From the NCBI RefSeq assembly GCF_040100845.1, contig NZ_JAZHSH010000001.1, forward strand, positions 3,456,501 through 3,520,500: DNA of 64,000 bases, written 5' to 3'. This document shows positions 1 through 11,515 of the stretch, piece after piece (position 1 is the first letter of the stretch; every line of letters starts with the position of its first letter). The notes beneath the pieces were generated by a model. That model saw only the letters and a program-made list of their open reading frames with translations. It had not been told where the DNA came from and made no database searches. This DNA is from Chengkuizengella sp. SCS-71B. GTDB taxonomy: Bacteria > Bacillota > Bacilli > Paenibacillales > KCTC-33759. A program made the position numbers and the translations under genes.

Positions 1-23
1 CATTTTTTAAAATATATTTTGCG

Positions 24-66
24 CAAAAAAAAGTCTAGCTATTTATATTAAATCATTTCTAGACTT
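24..66 (-). terminator. Rho-independent terminator, minus strand
   Basis: Stem AAGTCTAG (31-38) pairs with CTAGACTT (59-66). On the minus strand it is followed by a run of T. It lies just after the stop codon of the ATPase remnant at 70-283. Confidence 0.6.
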
Positions 67-69
67 AGT

Positions 70-283
70 TTATTTATTTCCAATTACAAGACTATCACGT
101 GCTTCTATATCTTCGGTTGTAATTGTTGATATAGAGTTTATTTGCATAATTCGCTCTATTTTTGAAAATAATCTATGAATCAATCTAAAGTTACTATTAG
201 TAATTCTAATTATAGTATTGATTGCTTCGTAATCTGTATTAAGGATAACGAGCTAATCGCTTCTCGATTCCCAGCATTCCGAA
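70..283 (-). pseudogene. Remnant of a TniB-like transposon AAA ATPase
   Basis: No intact ORF is present, but two minus-strand pieces read like the C-terminal part of TniB-type ATP-binding proteins of transposons. The piece at 283-242 encodes FGMLGIEKRLARYP, close to the family's GMPGIEKRLARYPQ block. The piece at 234-70 encodes RITNSNFRLIHRLFSKIERI and ends in ITTEDIEARDSLVIGNK followed by a stop, which matches the family's usual ending. The stretch that normally joins the two blocks (tens of residues) is missing, and the 5' end is gone. It is therefore an internally deleted relic of a mobile element. Identification is by remembered family motifs and was not searched. Confidence 0.6.
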
Positions 284-381
284 TTTTTTTAATATATAGA
301 CAGGAATCCACGCAAAAAGTTCGGTTTTTCATAATATGAGGTAAGAAAAATAATAAAATTTATTGAAAGGGAATGAAATAC

Positions 382-1956
382 ATGTTTGAAGAATCCATTT
401 GCGATTGTTGTGCCTGTCCGATGCAATGTGTTTTAAAACAGTTTATAGGAGAAGAAGTTGCAATACTTACTGAAATTATTGGACCTTTACCAATTCAAAT
501 TACGGAAGTCAAAAACTTTATTGTGTCTGGGATTAATACGTCTCCCGGAAATGATCCTAATCCAGTCCATATTCCGATTTGTAATATCGTTTTGGTTTCA
601 CCACTTTCCACAACAAGGATTCCAAATGTCAAACCAATTCAAAAAAATACGAAAGGGGAATGTGTATGTTGTGAGGATCCCATTACCAATGTCGCAAATG
701 CATTAAAAGGTAAGGAAGTATTTATTACTGCTGTTGCTCAAGCTATTATTGAGAAAGTAGGAGAAGGAATAGTAGTTGGAACATTAGAATCCCCACAGCT
801 AGGATTCGGATCAACATTCTTTTCTAGCAGTTGCAAAATAAATTTTTTAATAGAGTTAGAGATAACAAATGGCACTTTGCCTGCTTCAAATTTCATGGAG
901 AGGGCTAGCAACTTTGATAAATCAATTTGTGATTGTTGTGTTTGTTCGATGCAGTTTGCATTAGAACAGTTTATTGAAGAAGAAGCTGCTATTTTTCTAG
1001 TACCTTTTGGTGGGGGCTTAACCATCCAAATTAAGGAAGTCAAAAACTTTATTGTGTCTGGGATTAATAGATCTCCCGGGATGGATCCTAATCCAGTTCA
1101 TATCCCGATTTGCAATATAAGAGCTTTTGCCCCGCTTTCCACAACAAGGATTCCAAATGTCAAACCGATTCAAAAAAATACGAAAGGGGAATGTGTATGT
1201 TGTGAGGATCCAATTACCAATGTCGCAAATGCATTAAAAGGTAAAGAAGTATCTGTTTCCAAAGACCCTTCAATTATTATTGAGAAGGTAGGAGAAGGAA
1301 CCGTGATTGGATCATTTGTATCCCCACCACCAGCTTTAGAATCAACAATTATTTATTCCAGTTGTAAAATAGTTGAAATACAAGAAACAACTATTGGAAC
1401 TTTGCATCCTCCAAGTTTAATGTCAGGGACTGTTAACTTTGATAAATCAATTTGCGATTGTTGTGATTGTCCGATGCAATTTGTTCTAGAACAATTTAGA
1501 GGAGATGTAGTTTCCATACTTACTGGAACTTTTGGACCTCTTACTATTCAAATAACTAAGGTCAAAAACTTTATTGTATCTGGGATTAATAGATCTCCTG
1601 GGATGGATCCTAATCCAGTTCATTTTCCAATTTGCAATATAAGAGCTTTTACCCCACTTTCCACAACAAGGATTCCAAATGTCAAACCCATTCAAAAAAA
1701 TACGAAAGGCAAATGTGTATGTTGTGAGGATCCAATTACCAATGTAGCAAATGCATTAAAAGGCAAAGAAGTACTTATTCCAGGCAGTCCACCATTTATT
1801 ATTGAAAAGGTAGGAGAAGGAATAGTCATTGGAATATTTGTATCTCCACCAGTAGATCCATTCGGATCAACAATCATTTTCTCCAGTTGTGAAATAAATA
1901 GAATAGAAGTAATAACAAATGGTATGTTGACTTCATCAAAAAAGATGAAGAAGTAG
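382..1956 (+). CDS. Cysteine-rich protein of three tandem ~175-residue repeats
   Basis: The 524-residue product consists of three copies of one module. Each opens with a cluster of the type SICDCC-x-C-xMQ, continues through VKNFIVSGIN and PLSTTRIPNVKPIQKNTKG, then a second cluster CVCCEDPITNVANALKGKEV, then IIEKVGEG and a final SSC motif. The repeats begin near residues 5, 182 and 357, a DNA period of about 525-529 bp. There is no signal peptide or membrane segment. The start at 382 is preferred over an in-frame ATG at 373, because AAAGGG at 366-371 is only 1 base from 373 but 10 bases from 382. Cysteine clusters and absence of a signal are compatible with a spore coat or exosporium protein, but I do not recognise the family and this role is only a guess. 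Confidence 0.85.
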   Translation: MFEESICDCCACPMQCVLKQFIGEEVAILTEIIGPLPIQITEVKNFIVSGINTSPGNDPNPVHIPICNIVLVSPLSTTRIPNVKPIQKNTKGECVCCEDPITNVANALKGKEVFITAVAQAIIEKVGEGIVVGTLESPQLGFGSTFFSSSCKINFLIELEITNGTLPASNFMERASNFDKSICDCCVCSMQFALEQFIEEEAAIFLVPFGGGLTIQIKEVKNFIVSGINRSPGMDPNPVHIPICNIRAFAPLSTTRIPNVKPIQKNTKGECVCCEDPITNVANALKGKEVSVSKDPSIIIEKVGEGTVIGSFVSPPPALESTIIYSSCKIVEIQETTIGTLHPPSLMSGTVNFDKSICDCCDCPMQFVLEQFRGDVVSILTGTFGPLTIQITKVKNFIVSGINRSPGMDPNPVHFPICNIRAFTPLSTTRIPNVKPIQKNTKGKCVCCEDPITNVANALKGKEVLIPGSPPFIIEKVGEGIVIGIFVSPPVDPFGSTIIFSSCEINRIEVITNGMLTSSKKMKK

Positions 1957-2024
1957 TAGTAGTATATTTCATTAACAGTAGCTTTTGTTAAAACCCAAAA
2001 AATATTTGACATAATACGTAAAGA

Positions 2025-2046
2025 TAAAAACTCGCTAATTAGCGAG
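2025..2046 (-). terminator. Terminator after the nucleotidyltransferase-like gene
   Basis: A perfect palindrome CTCGCTAATTAGCGAG lies at 2031-2046, followed on the minus strand by TTTTTATC. It sits about 50 bp past the stop of the minus-strand gene at 2099-2863. Confidence 0.7.
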
Positions 2047-2098
2047 CTCTACATATACTACATATAATTTTTAACCTAAATAAAGCAATTATTAACAA

Positions 2099-2863
2099 TT
2101 ATTCAATCGCATCCTCTTCATCTTCTTCTAGATAAAAGTCATCAATCACATGCTCTTCCTCTTCTTCTTGATAAAATCCAGCAAATAACCTTCCCCCATA
2201 AGGTTCTAAGATGGAATCAATAAATTCAATCAATTGTTGTTTGTCACTTGTTTTGTAATAACTTTCAAAAGCAGAAATAAATTGTTTAGATACCCCCTTA
2301 TGGTATGCAAACAATTCTCTATACAACCATTTACCGTCACCTAACCACAAATCATTTACCCTTAAAATAAAAGTAGCACATAGATTAAACAATTTATTTA
2401 CAATAAAATAATTTTCCATTACATTTTGAGAAGTAATTAGATCTTCCAACTGATCAGTAATTTCAAATCTTGCAAAATTCAATTCATCAAAACTCCAGCT
2501 AGGTGGACCTTTAATAAGTCTTTCTTCACACATTTTTTTAATGGACACAGCTTTTCCATTGTCCTTAACCACAAATCCCTTAGTAATGATTATATAAATT
2601 GTAGGTAGAGCATAGCTATCATTTTTATTCATAAATTCATTAAAACTACTTAAATTAAACCCAAATACCTCTGCTGGCCATGGGGCATAATCATATACCT
2701 TTCTAAAGTGAAGACTAATTTCATTATCAAAAATAACAATATCTAAATCAGAATTCTTTTTAATACTTTCCTTTTTTGCACTCGCAGCTAAAAAAGCAGC
2801 ACTGCAATTTGGAAAATTCATCTCCACAAATTTTGTAGCCGCTTCTATAGGAGTTTGATTCAT
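2099..2863 (-). CDS. Nucleotidyltransferase-domain protein
   Basis: The 254-residue product begins MNQTPIEAATKF and carries AAFLAASAKKES followed by SDLDIVIF. This resembles the polymerase-beta-type nucleotidyltransferase signature (a small-residue helix turn followed by S-D-x-D), here with the usual leading GS replaced by AA. The remaining ~180 residues are helical in character and end in a very acidic tail (EEEEEHVIDDFYLEEDEEDAIE region). The open frame extends upstream into the tRNA-Leu gene at 3008-3094, which is an artefact. GGTGG at about 2873-2877 is 9 bases from the ATG at 2863 and only 3 from an alternative ATG at 2869, so 2863 is chosen. The substrate is unknown; antibiotic adenylyltransferase-like or housekeeping roles are both possible. 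Confidence 0.75.
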   Translation of the reverse strand: MNQTPIEAATKFVEMNFPNCSAAFLAASAKKESIKKNSDLDIVIFDNEISLHFRKVYDYAPWPAEVFGFNLSSFNEFMNKNDSYALPTIYIIITKGFVVKDNGKAVSIKKMCEERLIKGPPSWSFDELNFARFEITDQLEDLITSQNVMENYFIVNKLFNLCATFILRVNDLWLGDGKWLYRELFAYHKGVSKQFISAFESYYKTSDKQQLIEFIDSILEPYGGRLFAGFYQEEEEEHVIDDFYLEEDEEDAIE

Positions 2864-2961
2864 TAACATACACCACCAAAAAATAAATATATACAATTGT
2901 ATGAATAAATCAAGAGAATAGTGCATCAAGTAAAGTACTGTTCCTATAAAAAAATAATAAA

Positions 2962-2994
2962 AATAAAAAAACATCCATTTTAGAAATGAATGTT
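2962..2994 (-). terminator. Terminator of the rRNA-tRNA operon
   Basis: The inverted repeat AACATCCATTT / AAATGAATGTT (2970-2994) is followed on the minus strand by a long T-rich run. It lies 14 bp downstream of the last tRNA (tRNA-Leu, 3008-3094) and is the first such structure after the tRNA cluster. Confidence 0.75.
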
Positions 2995-3007
2995 GTTTAT
3001 GTATGTT

Positions 3008-3094
<87 letters not shown>

Positions 3095-3152
3095 ATATAT
3101 TTATTAAATTAAAATTTTTCTCACTGCGTTTAGTATTTCAAAGGTGTTTCAA

Positions 3153-3271
3153 TGGCACGCCCTGAGAGGTACAGTTACCTTACTTCGATGTCTTTGCTTT
3201 CGAGGCTTATGCTCCGACGAACTCTAACGTTCGAATTGTCTCAATGCGTTTAGTCTATCATGAAGTTTAAA
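3153..3271 (-). repeat. tRNA-Arg-linked unit with partial copy of the tRNA 3' end
   Basis: Directly downstream of tRNA-Arg is a 119 bp unit ending in a second copy of the tRNA's last 16 bases (3153-3168, including CCA). On the minus strand the unit holds the core GAGTTCGTCGGAGCATAA, whose first bases copy the tRNA's own T-arm (GGAGTTCG). About 34 bp beyond the CCA is also repeated (3119-3152 against 3239-3271). Two related units follow tRNA-Asp and tRNA-Glu. The partial copy cannot fold into a tRNA. Confidence 0.85.
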
Positions 3272-3348
3272 TGGCACGCCCTGAGAGATTCGAACTCCCG
3301 ACCTTTTGATTCGTAGTCAAACGCTCTATCCAGCTGAGCTAAGGGCGT
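3272..3348 (-). tRNA. tRNA-Arg (ACG)
   Basis: Complete cloverleaf from ACGCCCT to encoded CCA. The anticodon loop CTACGAA gives ACG, which is normally edited to ICG. It is followed by a unit duplicating its 3' end. Confidence 0.95.
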
Positions 3349-3358
3349 AAAATAAAAA

Positions 3359-3447
3359 TGGTGCCGAGGACCGGAGTCGAACCGGTACGGTAGTCACCTA
3401 CCGCAGGATTTTAAGTCCTGTGCGTCTGCCAATTCCGCCACCCCGGC
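3359..3447 (-). tRNA. tRNA-Leu (TAA)
   Basis: Class II tRNA with a long variable arm, starting GCCGGGG and ending with CCA. Anticodon loop CTTAAAA gives TAA. Confidence 0.95.
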
Positions 3448-3470
3448 ACATATACTATCCTATTAATTTG

Positions 3471-3544
3471 TGGAGGCGCCACCCAGATTTGAACTGGGGA
3501 TAAAGCTTTTGCAGAGCTCTGCCTTACCACTTGGCTATGGCGCC
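3471..3544 (-). tRNA. tRNA-Cys (GCA)
   Basis: Cloverleaf starting GGCGCCATAGCCAAG and ending TCCA. Anticodon loop CTGCAAA gives GCA. Confidence 0.95.
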
Positions 3545-3553
3545 AAAATATAA

Positions 3554-3628
3554 TGGAGCGGACGACGAGATTCGAACTCGCGACCCTCGCCTTGGCAAGG
3601 CGATGCTCTACCACTGAGCCACGTCCGC
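3554..3628 (-). tRNA. tRNA-Gly (GCC)
   Basis: Cloverleaf starting GCGGACGTGGCTCAG with encoded CCA. Anticodon loop TTGCCAA gives GCC. Confidence 0.95.
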
Positions 3629-3632
3629 GTAA

Positions 3633-3707
3633 TGGCTGGGGATACAGGATTCGAACCTGTGCATGACGGAGTCAAAGTCCGTTGCCTTACCGCTTGGCTA
3701 ATCCCCA
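3633..3707 (-). tRNA. tRNA-Gln (TTG)
   Basis: Cloverleaf starting TGGGGATTAGCCAAG with encoded CCA. Anticodon loop CTTTGAC gives TTG. Confidence 0.95.
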
Positions 3708-3708
3708 A

Positions 3709-3785
3709 TGGGGCGATCGAAGGGAATCGAACCCTCGAATGCCGGAGCCACAATCCGGTGCGTTAACCACTTCGCCACGACCGCC
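3709..3785 (-). tRNA. tRNA-His (GTG)
   Basis: Cloverleaf with acceptor GCGGTCG/CGATCGC and encoded CCA. Anticodon loop TTGTGGC gives GTG. The extra G at position -1 that marks histidine tRNAs is genome-encoded (3785) opposite C73. Confidence 0.95.
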
Positions 3786-3816
3786 GCAATAACTTAAGTT
3801 TTTCTTAAAATCTTTC

Positions 3817-3890
3817 TGGCAGGGGCAGCAGGAATTGAACCCACACTAACGGTTTTGGAGACCGCTGTTCTACCTTTAAACTATGCCCCT
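3817..3890 (-). tRNA. tRNA-Trp (CCA)
   Basis: Cloverleaf starting AGGGGCATAGTTTAA with encoded CCA end. Anticodon loop CTCCAAA gives CCA. Confidence 0.95.
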
Positions 3891-3895
3891 ATATA

Positions 3896-3980
3896 TGGTG
3901 GAGGATGATGGATTCGAACCACCGAACCCGATGGGAACAGATTTACAGTCTGCTGCGTTTGGCCACTTCGCTAATCCTCC
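3896..3980 (-). tRNA. tRNA-Tyr (GTA)
   Basis: Class II tRNA starting GGAGGATTAGCGAAG, long variable arm, encoded CCA. Anticodon loop CTGTAAA gives GTA. Confidence 0.95.
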
Positions 3981-3984
3981 AAAA

Positions 3985-4060
<76 letters not shown>

Positions 4061-4079
4061 GTTTATTTCTCTTAGAAAA

Positions 4080-4155
<76 letters not shown>

Positions 4156-4184
4156 TTACTTTGCCTACTTAATAATGATTGTAA

Positions 4185-4296
4185 TGGCGGAGCTGACGGG
4201 ATACTCTTCACTTCGTTACGAGATTGCGATGTAACCCTTTCGAAGTTTATGCTCCAACGAACCCATTGGGTTCATCATCCCTTGTTATGTTTTAAA
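4185..4296 (-). repeat. tRNA-Asp-linked unit with partial copy of the tRNA 3' end
   Basis: A 112 bp unit directly downstream of tRNA-Asp. It ends in an 18-base second copy of the tRNA 3' end (4185-4202, ATCCCGTCAGCTCCGCCA on the minus strand). Upstream of that copy lies the core GGGTTCGTTGGAGCATAA followed by a ~45 bp stretch ending GTAACGAAGTGAAGAGT. The spacer behind the CCA resembles that of the tRNA-Glu unit rather than its own outer flank. Confidence 0.85.
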
Positions 4297-4373
4297 TGGC
4301 GGAGCTGACGGGATTCGAACCCGCGATCTCCTGCGTGACAGGCAGGCATGTTAGGCCTCTACACCACAGCTCC
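4297..4373 (-). tRNA. tRNA-Asp (GTC)
   Basis: Cloverleaf starting GGAGCTGTGGTGTAG with encoded CCA. Anticodon loop CTGTCAC gives GTC. Followed by a unit duplicating its 3' end. Confidence 0.95.
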
Positions 4374-4384
4374 ACATTATTATT

Positions 4385-4461
<77 letters not shown>

Positions 4462-4470
4462 ATAATATTA

Positions 4471-4546
4471 TGGTGGACGCTGACGGGATCGAACCGCCGA
4501 CCCTCTGCTTGTAAGGCAGATGCTCTCCCAGCTGAGCTAAGCGTCC
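4471..4546 (-). tRNA. tRNA-Val (TAC)
   Basis: Cloverleaf starting GGACGCTTAGCTCAG with encoded CCA. Anticodon loop CTTACAA gives TAC. Confidence 0.95.
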
Positions 4547-4601
4547 ATATGTACTTGTTTAGCATTTGGGATTTCATTATCCCTTGATGCTTTACTTTAG
4601 G

Positions 4602-4717
4602 TGGTGACCCGTACGGGATACTCTTCATTTCATTACGAGACTGCGATGCAATCACATATAAAGATTATGCTCCGACGAACCCTAGGATTCATTATCCCTT
4701 GATGCTTTACTTTAGGT
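4602..4717 (-). repeat. tRNA-Glu-linked unit with partial copy of the tRNA 3' end
   Basis: A 116 bp unit directly downstream of tRNA-Glu. It ends in an 18-base second copy of the tRNA 3' end (4602-4619). The core GGGTTCGTCGGAGCATAA and the terminal stretch GTAATGAAATGAAGAGT align with the tRNA-Asp unit. The repeat continues about 33 bp past the CCA (4569-4601 against 4686-4717), so tRNA 3' end plus spacer form a tandem duplication of about 50 bp. Confidence 0.85.
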
Positions 4718-4792
4718 GGTGACCCGTACGGGATTCGAACCCGTGTTACCGCCGTGAAAGGGCGGTGTCTTAACCGCTTGACCAACGGGCCT
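4718..4792 (-). tRNA. tRNA-Glu (TTC)
   Basis: Cloverleaf starting GGCCCGTTGGTCAAG with encoded CCA. Anticodon loop CTTTCAC gives TTC. Followed by a unit duplicating its 3' end. Confidence 0.95.
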
Positions 4793-4812
4793 AATATATA
4801 TGTTAACCTGAG

Positions 4813-4904
4813 TGGCGGAGAGAGAGGGATTCGAACCCTCGAGACGCTTGTGACGCCTACACGATTTCCAATCGTGCTCCTTCGGCCAGCTCGGACACCT
4901 CTCC
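4813..4904 (-). tRNA. tRNA-Ser (GGA)
   Basis: Class II tRNA starting GGAGAGGTGTCCGAG with a long variable arm and encoded CCA. Anticodon loop TTGGAAA gives GGA. Confidence 0.95.
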
Positions 4905-4905
4905 A

Positions 4906-4981
4906 TGGCTCCCCGAACAGGACTCGAACCTGTGACAACTCGGTTAACAGCCGAGTGCTCTACCAACTGAGCTATCAGGGA
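4906..4981 (-). tRNA. tRNA-Asn (GTT)
   Basis: Cloverleaf starting TCCCTGATAGCTCAG with encoded CCA. Anticodon loop CTGTTAA gives GTT. It is the first tRNA after the 23S gene and its 3' processing arm, where a 5S gene would normally lie. Confidence 0.95.
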
Positions 4982-5010
4982 ATGTTTAGAGAAACTCGCT
5001 TCAGGGTGTT

Positions 5011-5036
5011 CCCTGAAAACTAGATGCGAAACAAAG
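5011..5036 (-). other. 23S rRNA processing stem, 3' arm
   Basis: The plus strand reads CCCTGAAAACTAGATGCG then AAACAAAG. This is the reverse complement, with small gaps, of the segment just upstream of 23S at 8181-8208. The two arms flank the 23S gene and can pair to form the long precursor helix normally cut by RNase III. Confidence 0.75.
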
Positions 5037-5151
5037 AGTAAATAAAACGTCACAAATGCGAGTTTATCAAATGATTAGTCAAATGTCAATACATATTTGC
5101 GAGTAATTATTGGAACTTCAACCTAGTACCAATATTACTATTTAAGTTTAC

Positions 5152-8090
<2,939 letters not shown>

Positions 8091-8180
8091 CGGATGCGCC
8101 GATTAAAACTAGTCACTTCCATGTGACTAACATCGGCACCAGCACATCGTGTGCTGGGAATTCCATTGCTAATCATGTTT

Positions 8181-8208
8181 CTTTGCTTTCGCTATCTAGT
8201 TTTCAAGG
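8181..8208 (-). other. 23S rRNA processing stem, 5' arm
   Basis: On the minus strand this reads CCTTGAAAACTAGATAGC and continues GAAAGCAAAG. It pairs with the 3' arm at 5011-5036. It lies in the short (~180 bp) 16S-23S spacer, which contains no tRNA. Confidence 0.75.
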
Positions 8209-8235
8209 AACAATTCTTACTTTGAGAGCTTGCAC

Positions 8236-8259
8236 TCTCAAAACTGAAAACGAGTGAAC
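8236..8259 (-). other. 16S rRNA processing stem, 3' arm
   Basis: The plus strand reads TCTCAAAACTGAAAACGAGT then GAAC. Its complement is the leader segment at 9966-9989, so the two flanks of 16S can form the usual RNase III helix. Confidence 0.75.
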
Positions 8260-8270
8260 TGTATTCTCCA

Positions 8271-9831
<1,561 letters not shown>

Positions 9832-10041
9832 GGTTGCAATCTCTCGATCACAACTATTTTAGAGCGCTTGGCTCATTCTTTGTTACATGTTATATCCGGG
9901 TTCCCAAAAGTTTAAAACTTTTGAGCTATTTGTTTGGATTCCTGAAAAATTTCAAGTCTCCGTAAGTTCACTCGTTATTCAGTTTTCAAGGTGCAAGTTG
10001 TTTACTATTTTGGTCGCTAGTCATTTTATGGCGACTCAATA

Positions 10042-10071
10042 ATCATAACATTTTCTATTAGTTCTTGTCAA
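10042..10071 (-). promoter_or_regulatory. rRNA operon promoter P2 (proximal)
   Basis: On the minus strand, -35 TTGACA (10071-10066) and -10 TATGAT (10047-10042) are separated by 18 bp. It is the promoter closest to 16S, about 210 bp upstream. Confidence 0.75.
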
Positions 10072-10172
10072 CAACTTTTTTTTGAAAGTTACATTCCAAA
10101 TCATTAGTTGAATCTATGAAACTCTTAGATGCTGCTTCTCATGTATACTTGCCTTCCGAAGCGGCGAAATTA

Positions 10173-10202
10173 AATTTATCACAGAATCATATAGCCTGTC
10201 AA
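10173..10202 (-). promoter_or_regulatory. rRNA operon promoter P1 (distal)
   Basis: On the minus strand, -35 TTGACA (10202-10197) and -10 TAAATT (10178-10173) are separated by 18 bp. Tandem promoters are normal for rRNA operons. The -10 is weak, so this one is less certain. Confidence 0.55.
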
Positions 10203-10381
10203 TAATATTTAGAAAAAAAAATAACAACACAGTAAAGTAAGTTTTTTTAGAATGTTCAGATAATAATCTGAATCATTTGTTTGACTTCTACTTCCTTGAT
10301 CTTATTAACATGAATCTGTATATTAAACTTAACCTTTTGTAATGATATTAAAATTAAAAATTTGAATAATGAGGTACTGAT

Positions 10382-10900
10382 ATGATTTATGAATACAACG
10401 GGAAAAGACCTTCAATTGCTAAAAGTGTATATTTAGCTGATTACGTAACGATCACTGGAGATGTAACTATCGGTGAAGAAAGCAGCATATGGTTTAATAC
10501 AGTAATTAGGGGGGATGTTTCTCCAACAATCATTGGTAAAAGGAGTAATATACAAGACAATTGTGTTTTACATCAGAGTCCAGCCTATCCACTTATTATT
10601 GAGGATGACGTTACAGTTGGGCATCAGGTTATACTTCATAGCTGCAAGATTAGAAACAAAGCATTAATTGGCATGGGGTCCATTATATTAGACGGCGCAG
10701 AAATTGGAGAAGGAGCATTTATAGGTGCTGGAAGTCTTGTTTCCCAAGGCAAAATAATTCCCCCTAACTGTCTGGCTTTTGGTAGACCTGCAAAAGTAGT
10801 TAGAGAATTAACACAAAATGATTTAGAAGATATGAAGAGAGTTAGAGAAGGATATGTTACTAAAGCAAAATATTATAAATCAATAAGCTCTTCTGGCTAA
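10382..10900 (+). CDS. Gamma-class carbonic anhydrase family protein
   Basis: A 172-residue cytosolic protein made almost wholly of left-handed beta-helix hexapeptide repeats (roughly residues 10-140). A C-terminal helix follows, as in the CaiE/PaaY/YrdA family. The three histidines expected as zinc ligands are visible in VLHQ, GHQV and LHSC (about residues 64, 81 and 86), with the IRGD motif near residue 45. Members form trimers; many hydrate CO2, others are acetyltransferase-like and inactive. It stands alone, divergent from the rRNA operon, with GAGG 8-9 bases before the ATG. Activity cannot be told from sequence alone. Confidence 0.85.
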   Translation: MIYEYNGKRPSIAKSVYLADYVTITGDVTIGEESSIWFNTVIRGDVSPTIIGKRSNIQDNCVLHQSPAYPLIIEDDVTVGHQVILHSCKIRNKALIGMGSIILDGAEIGEGAFIGAGSLVSQGKIIPPNCLAFGRPAKVVRELTQNDLEDMKRVREGYVTKAKYYKSISSSG

Positions 10901-11030
10901 TATAAAGTTGTAACATTATTTTCGCTTGTTTGAACTATGTTGCTCTAATATAATATTGAATATATAATATTGCTCTGGAAATTAATTTTAAAGAGGTAAA
11001 TTTTATTAACGATGAGAAGAGGATTAGATA

Positions 11031-11387
11031 ATGTTTCTAAAATCAAGTAAAATTAATGAATTACGTCTATGGGGACTCTTATTAACTTTAGGCGGTATGG
11101 GAATCATGATTATTGGCACGGGTGGTTTGCTATTATGGGGAAACTTAGGGAAATATATCATCTCAATACCTTTTATGATTATAGGTACAATTAGTTTGTT
11201 AGGCAGTGTGGCTGTATACTTCTGGGCTGGAACACTTTCTACGAGTTCTATTACATTGGAGTGCCCTGAGTGCGGAAAACCTACTCGCCATATTGGTAAA
11301 ACAGATCGATGTATGTATTGTAGAACTATACTTACATTTGATAAAAACAAAGCAGATCAAGCAATTACTAAAGGTCAAGAACATTAA
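11031..11387 (+). CDS. ygzB: YgzB-like (UPF0295) membrane protein
   Basis: The 118-residue product has two membrane segments (about residues 14-38 and 43-66) followed by a cytosolic zinc-ribbon-like tail with C-x2-C (CPEC) and C-x2-C (CMYC). The motif AVYFWAGTLST before the ribbon matches the conserved YVFW-like block of Bacillus YgzB. Function is unknown. In Bacillus subtilis ygzB lies beside perR; here perR is nearby (13380-13805), but a glycosidase gene intervenes and ygzB faces the other way. GAGGATTAG precedes the ATG. Confidence 0.85.
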   Translation: MFLKSSKINELRLWGLLLTLGGMGIMIIGTGGLLLWGNLGKYIISIPFMIIGTISLLGSVAVYFWAGTLSTSSITLECPECGKPTRHIGKTDRCMYCRTILTFDKNKADQAITKGQEH

Positions 11388-11428
11388 TAAATTTCTTTAA
11401 TACAAAAGTTGATTCTAACATAACATAA

Positions 11429-11476
11429 GGATGTCCAATGCTCTAATAGAGGATCATTAGACATCCTTTATTTTAA
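11429..11476 (+). terminator. Terminator after ygzB
   Basis: Inverted repeat GGATGTCCAATG / CATTAGACATCC followed by TTTATTTTAA. It sits between the convergent ygzB and GH18 genes. Confidence 0.75.
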
Positions 11477-11515
11477 TTATTTATGAGAGGTGGCATTTTA
11501 TAAAAATTTACATAC

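Larger units (their letters stand above)
9832..10381 (-). other. rRNA operon leader and promoter region
   Basis: This 550 bp stretch has no gene. It holds the 5' arm of the 16S processing stem (9966-9989, CTTGAAAACTGAATAACG type on the minus strand) and two minus-strand promoters at 10042-10071 and 10173-10202. The remainder is the upstream region of the divergent carbonic-anhydrase gene, with its ribosome site GAGG just before 10382. No 5S gene is present here. Confidence 0.7.
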
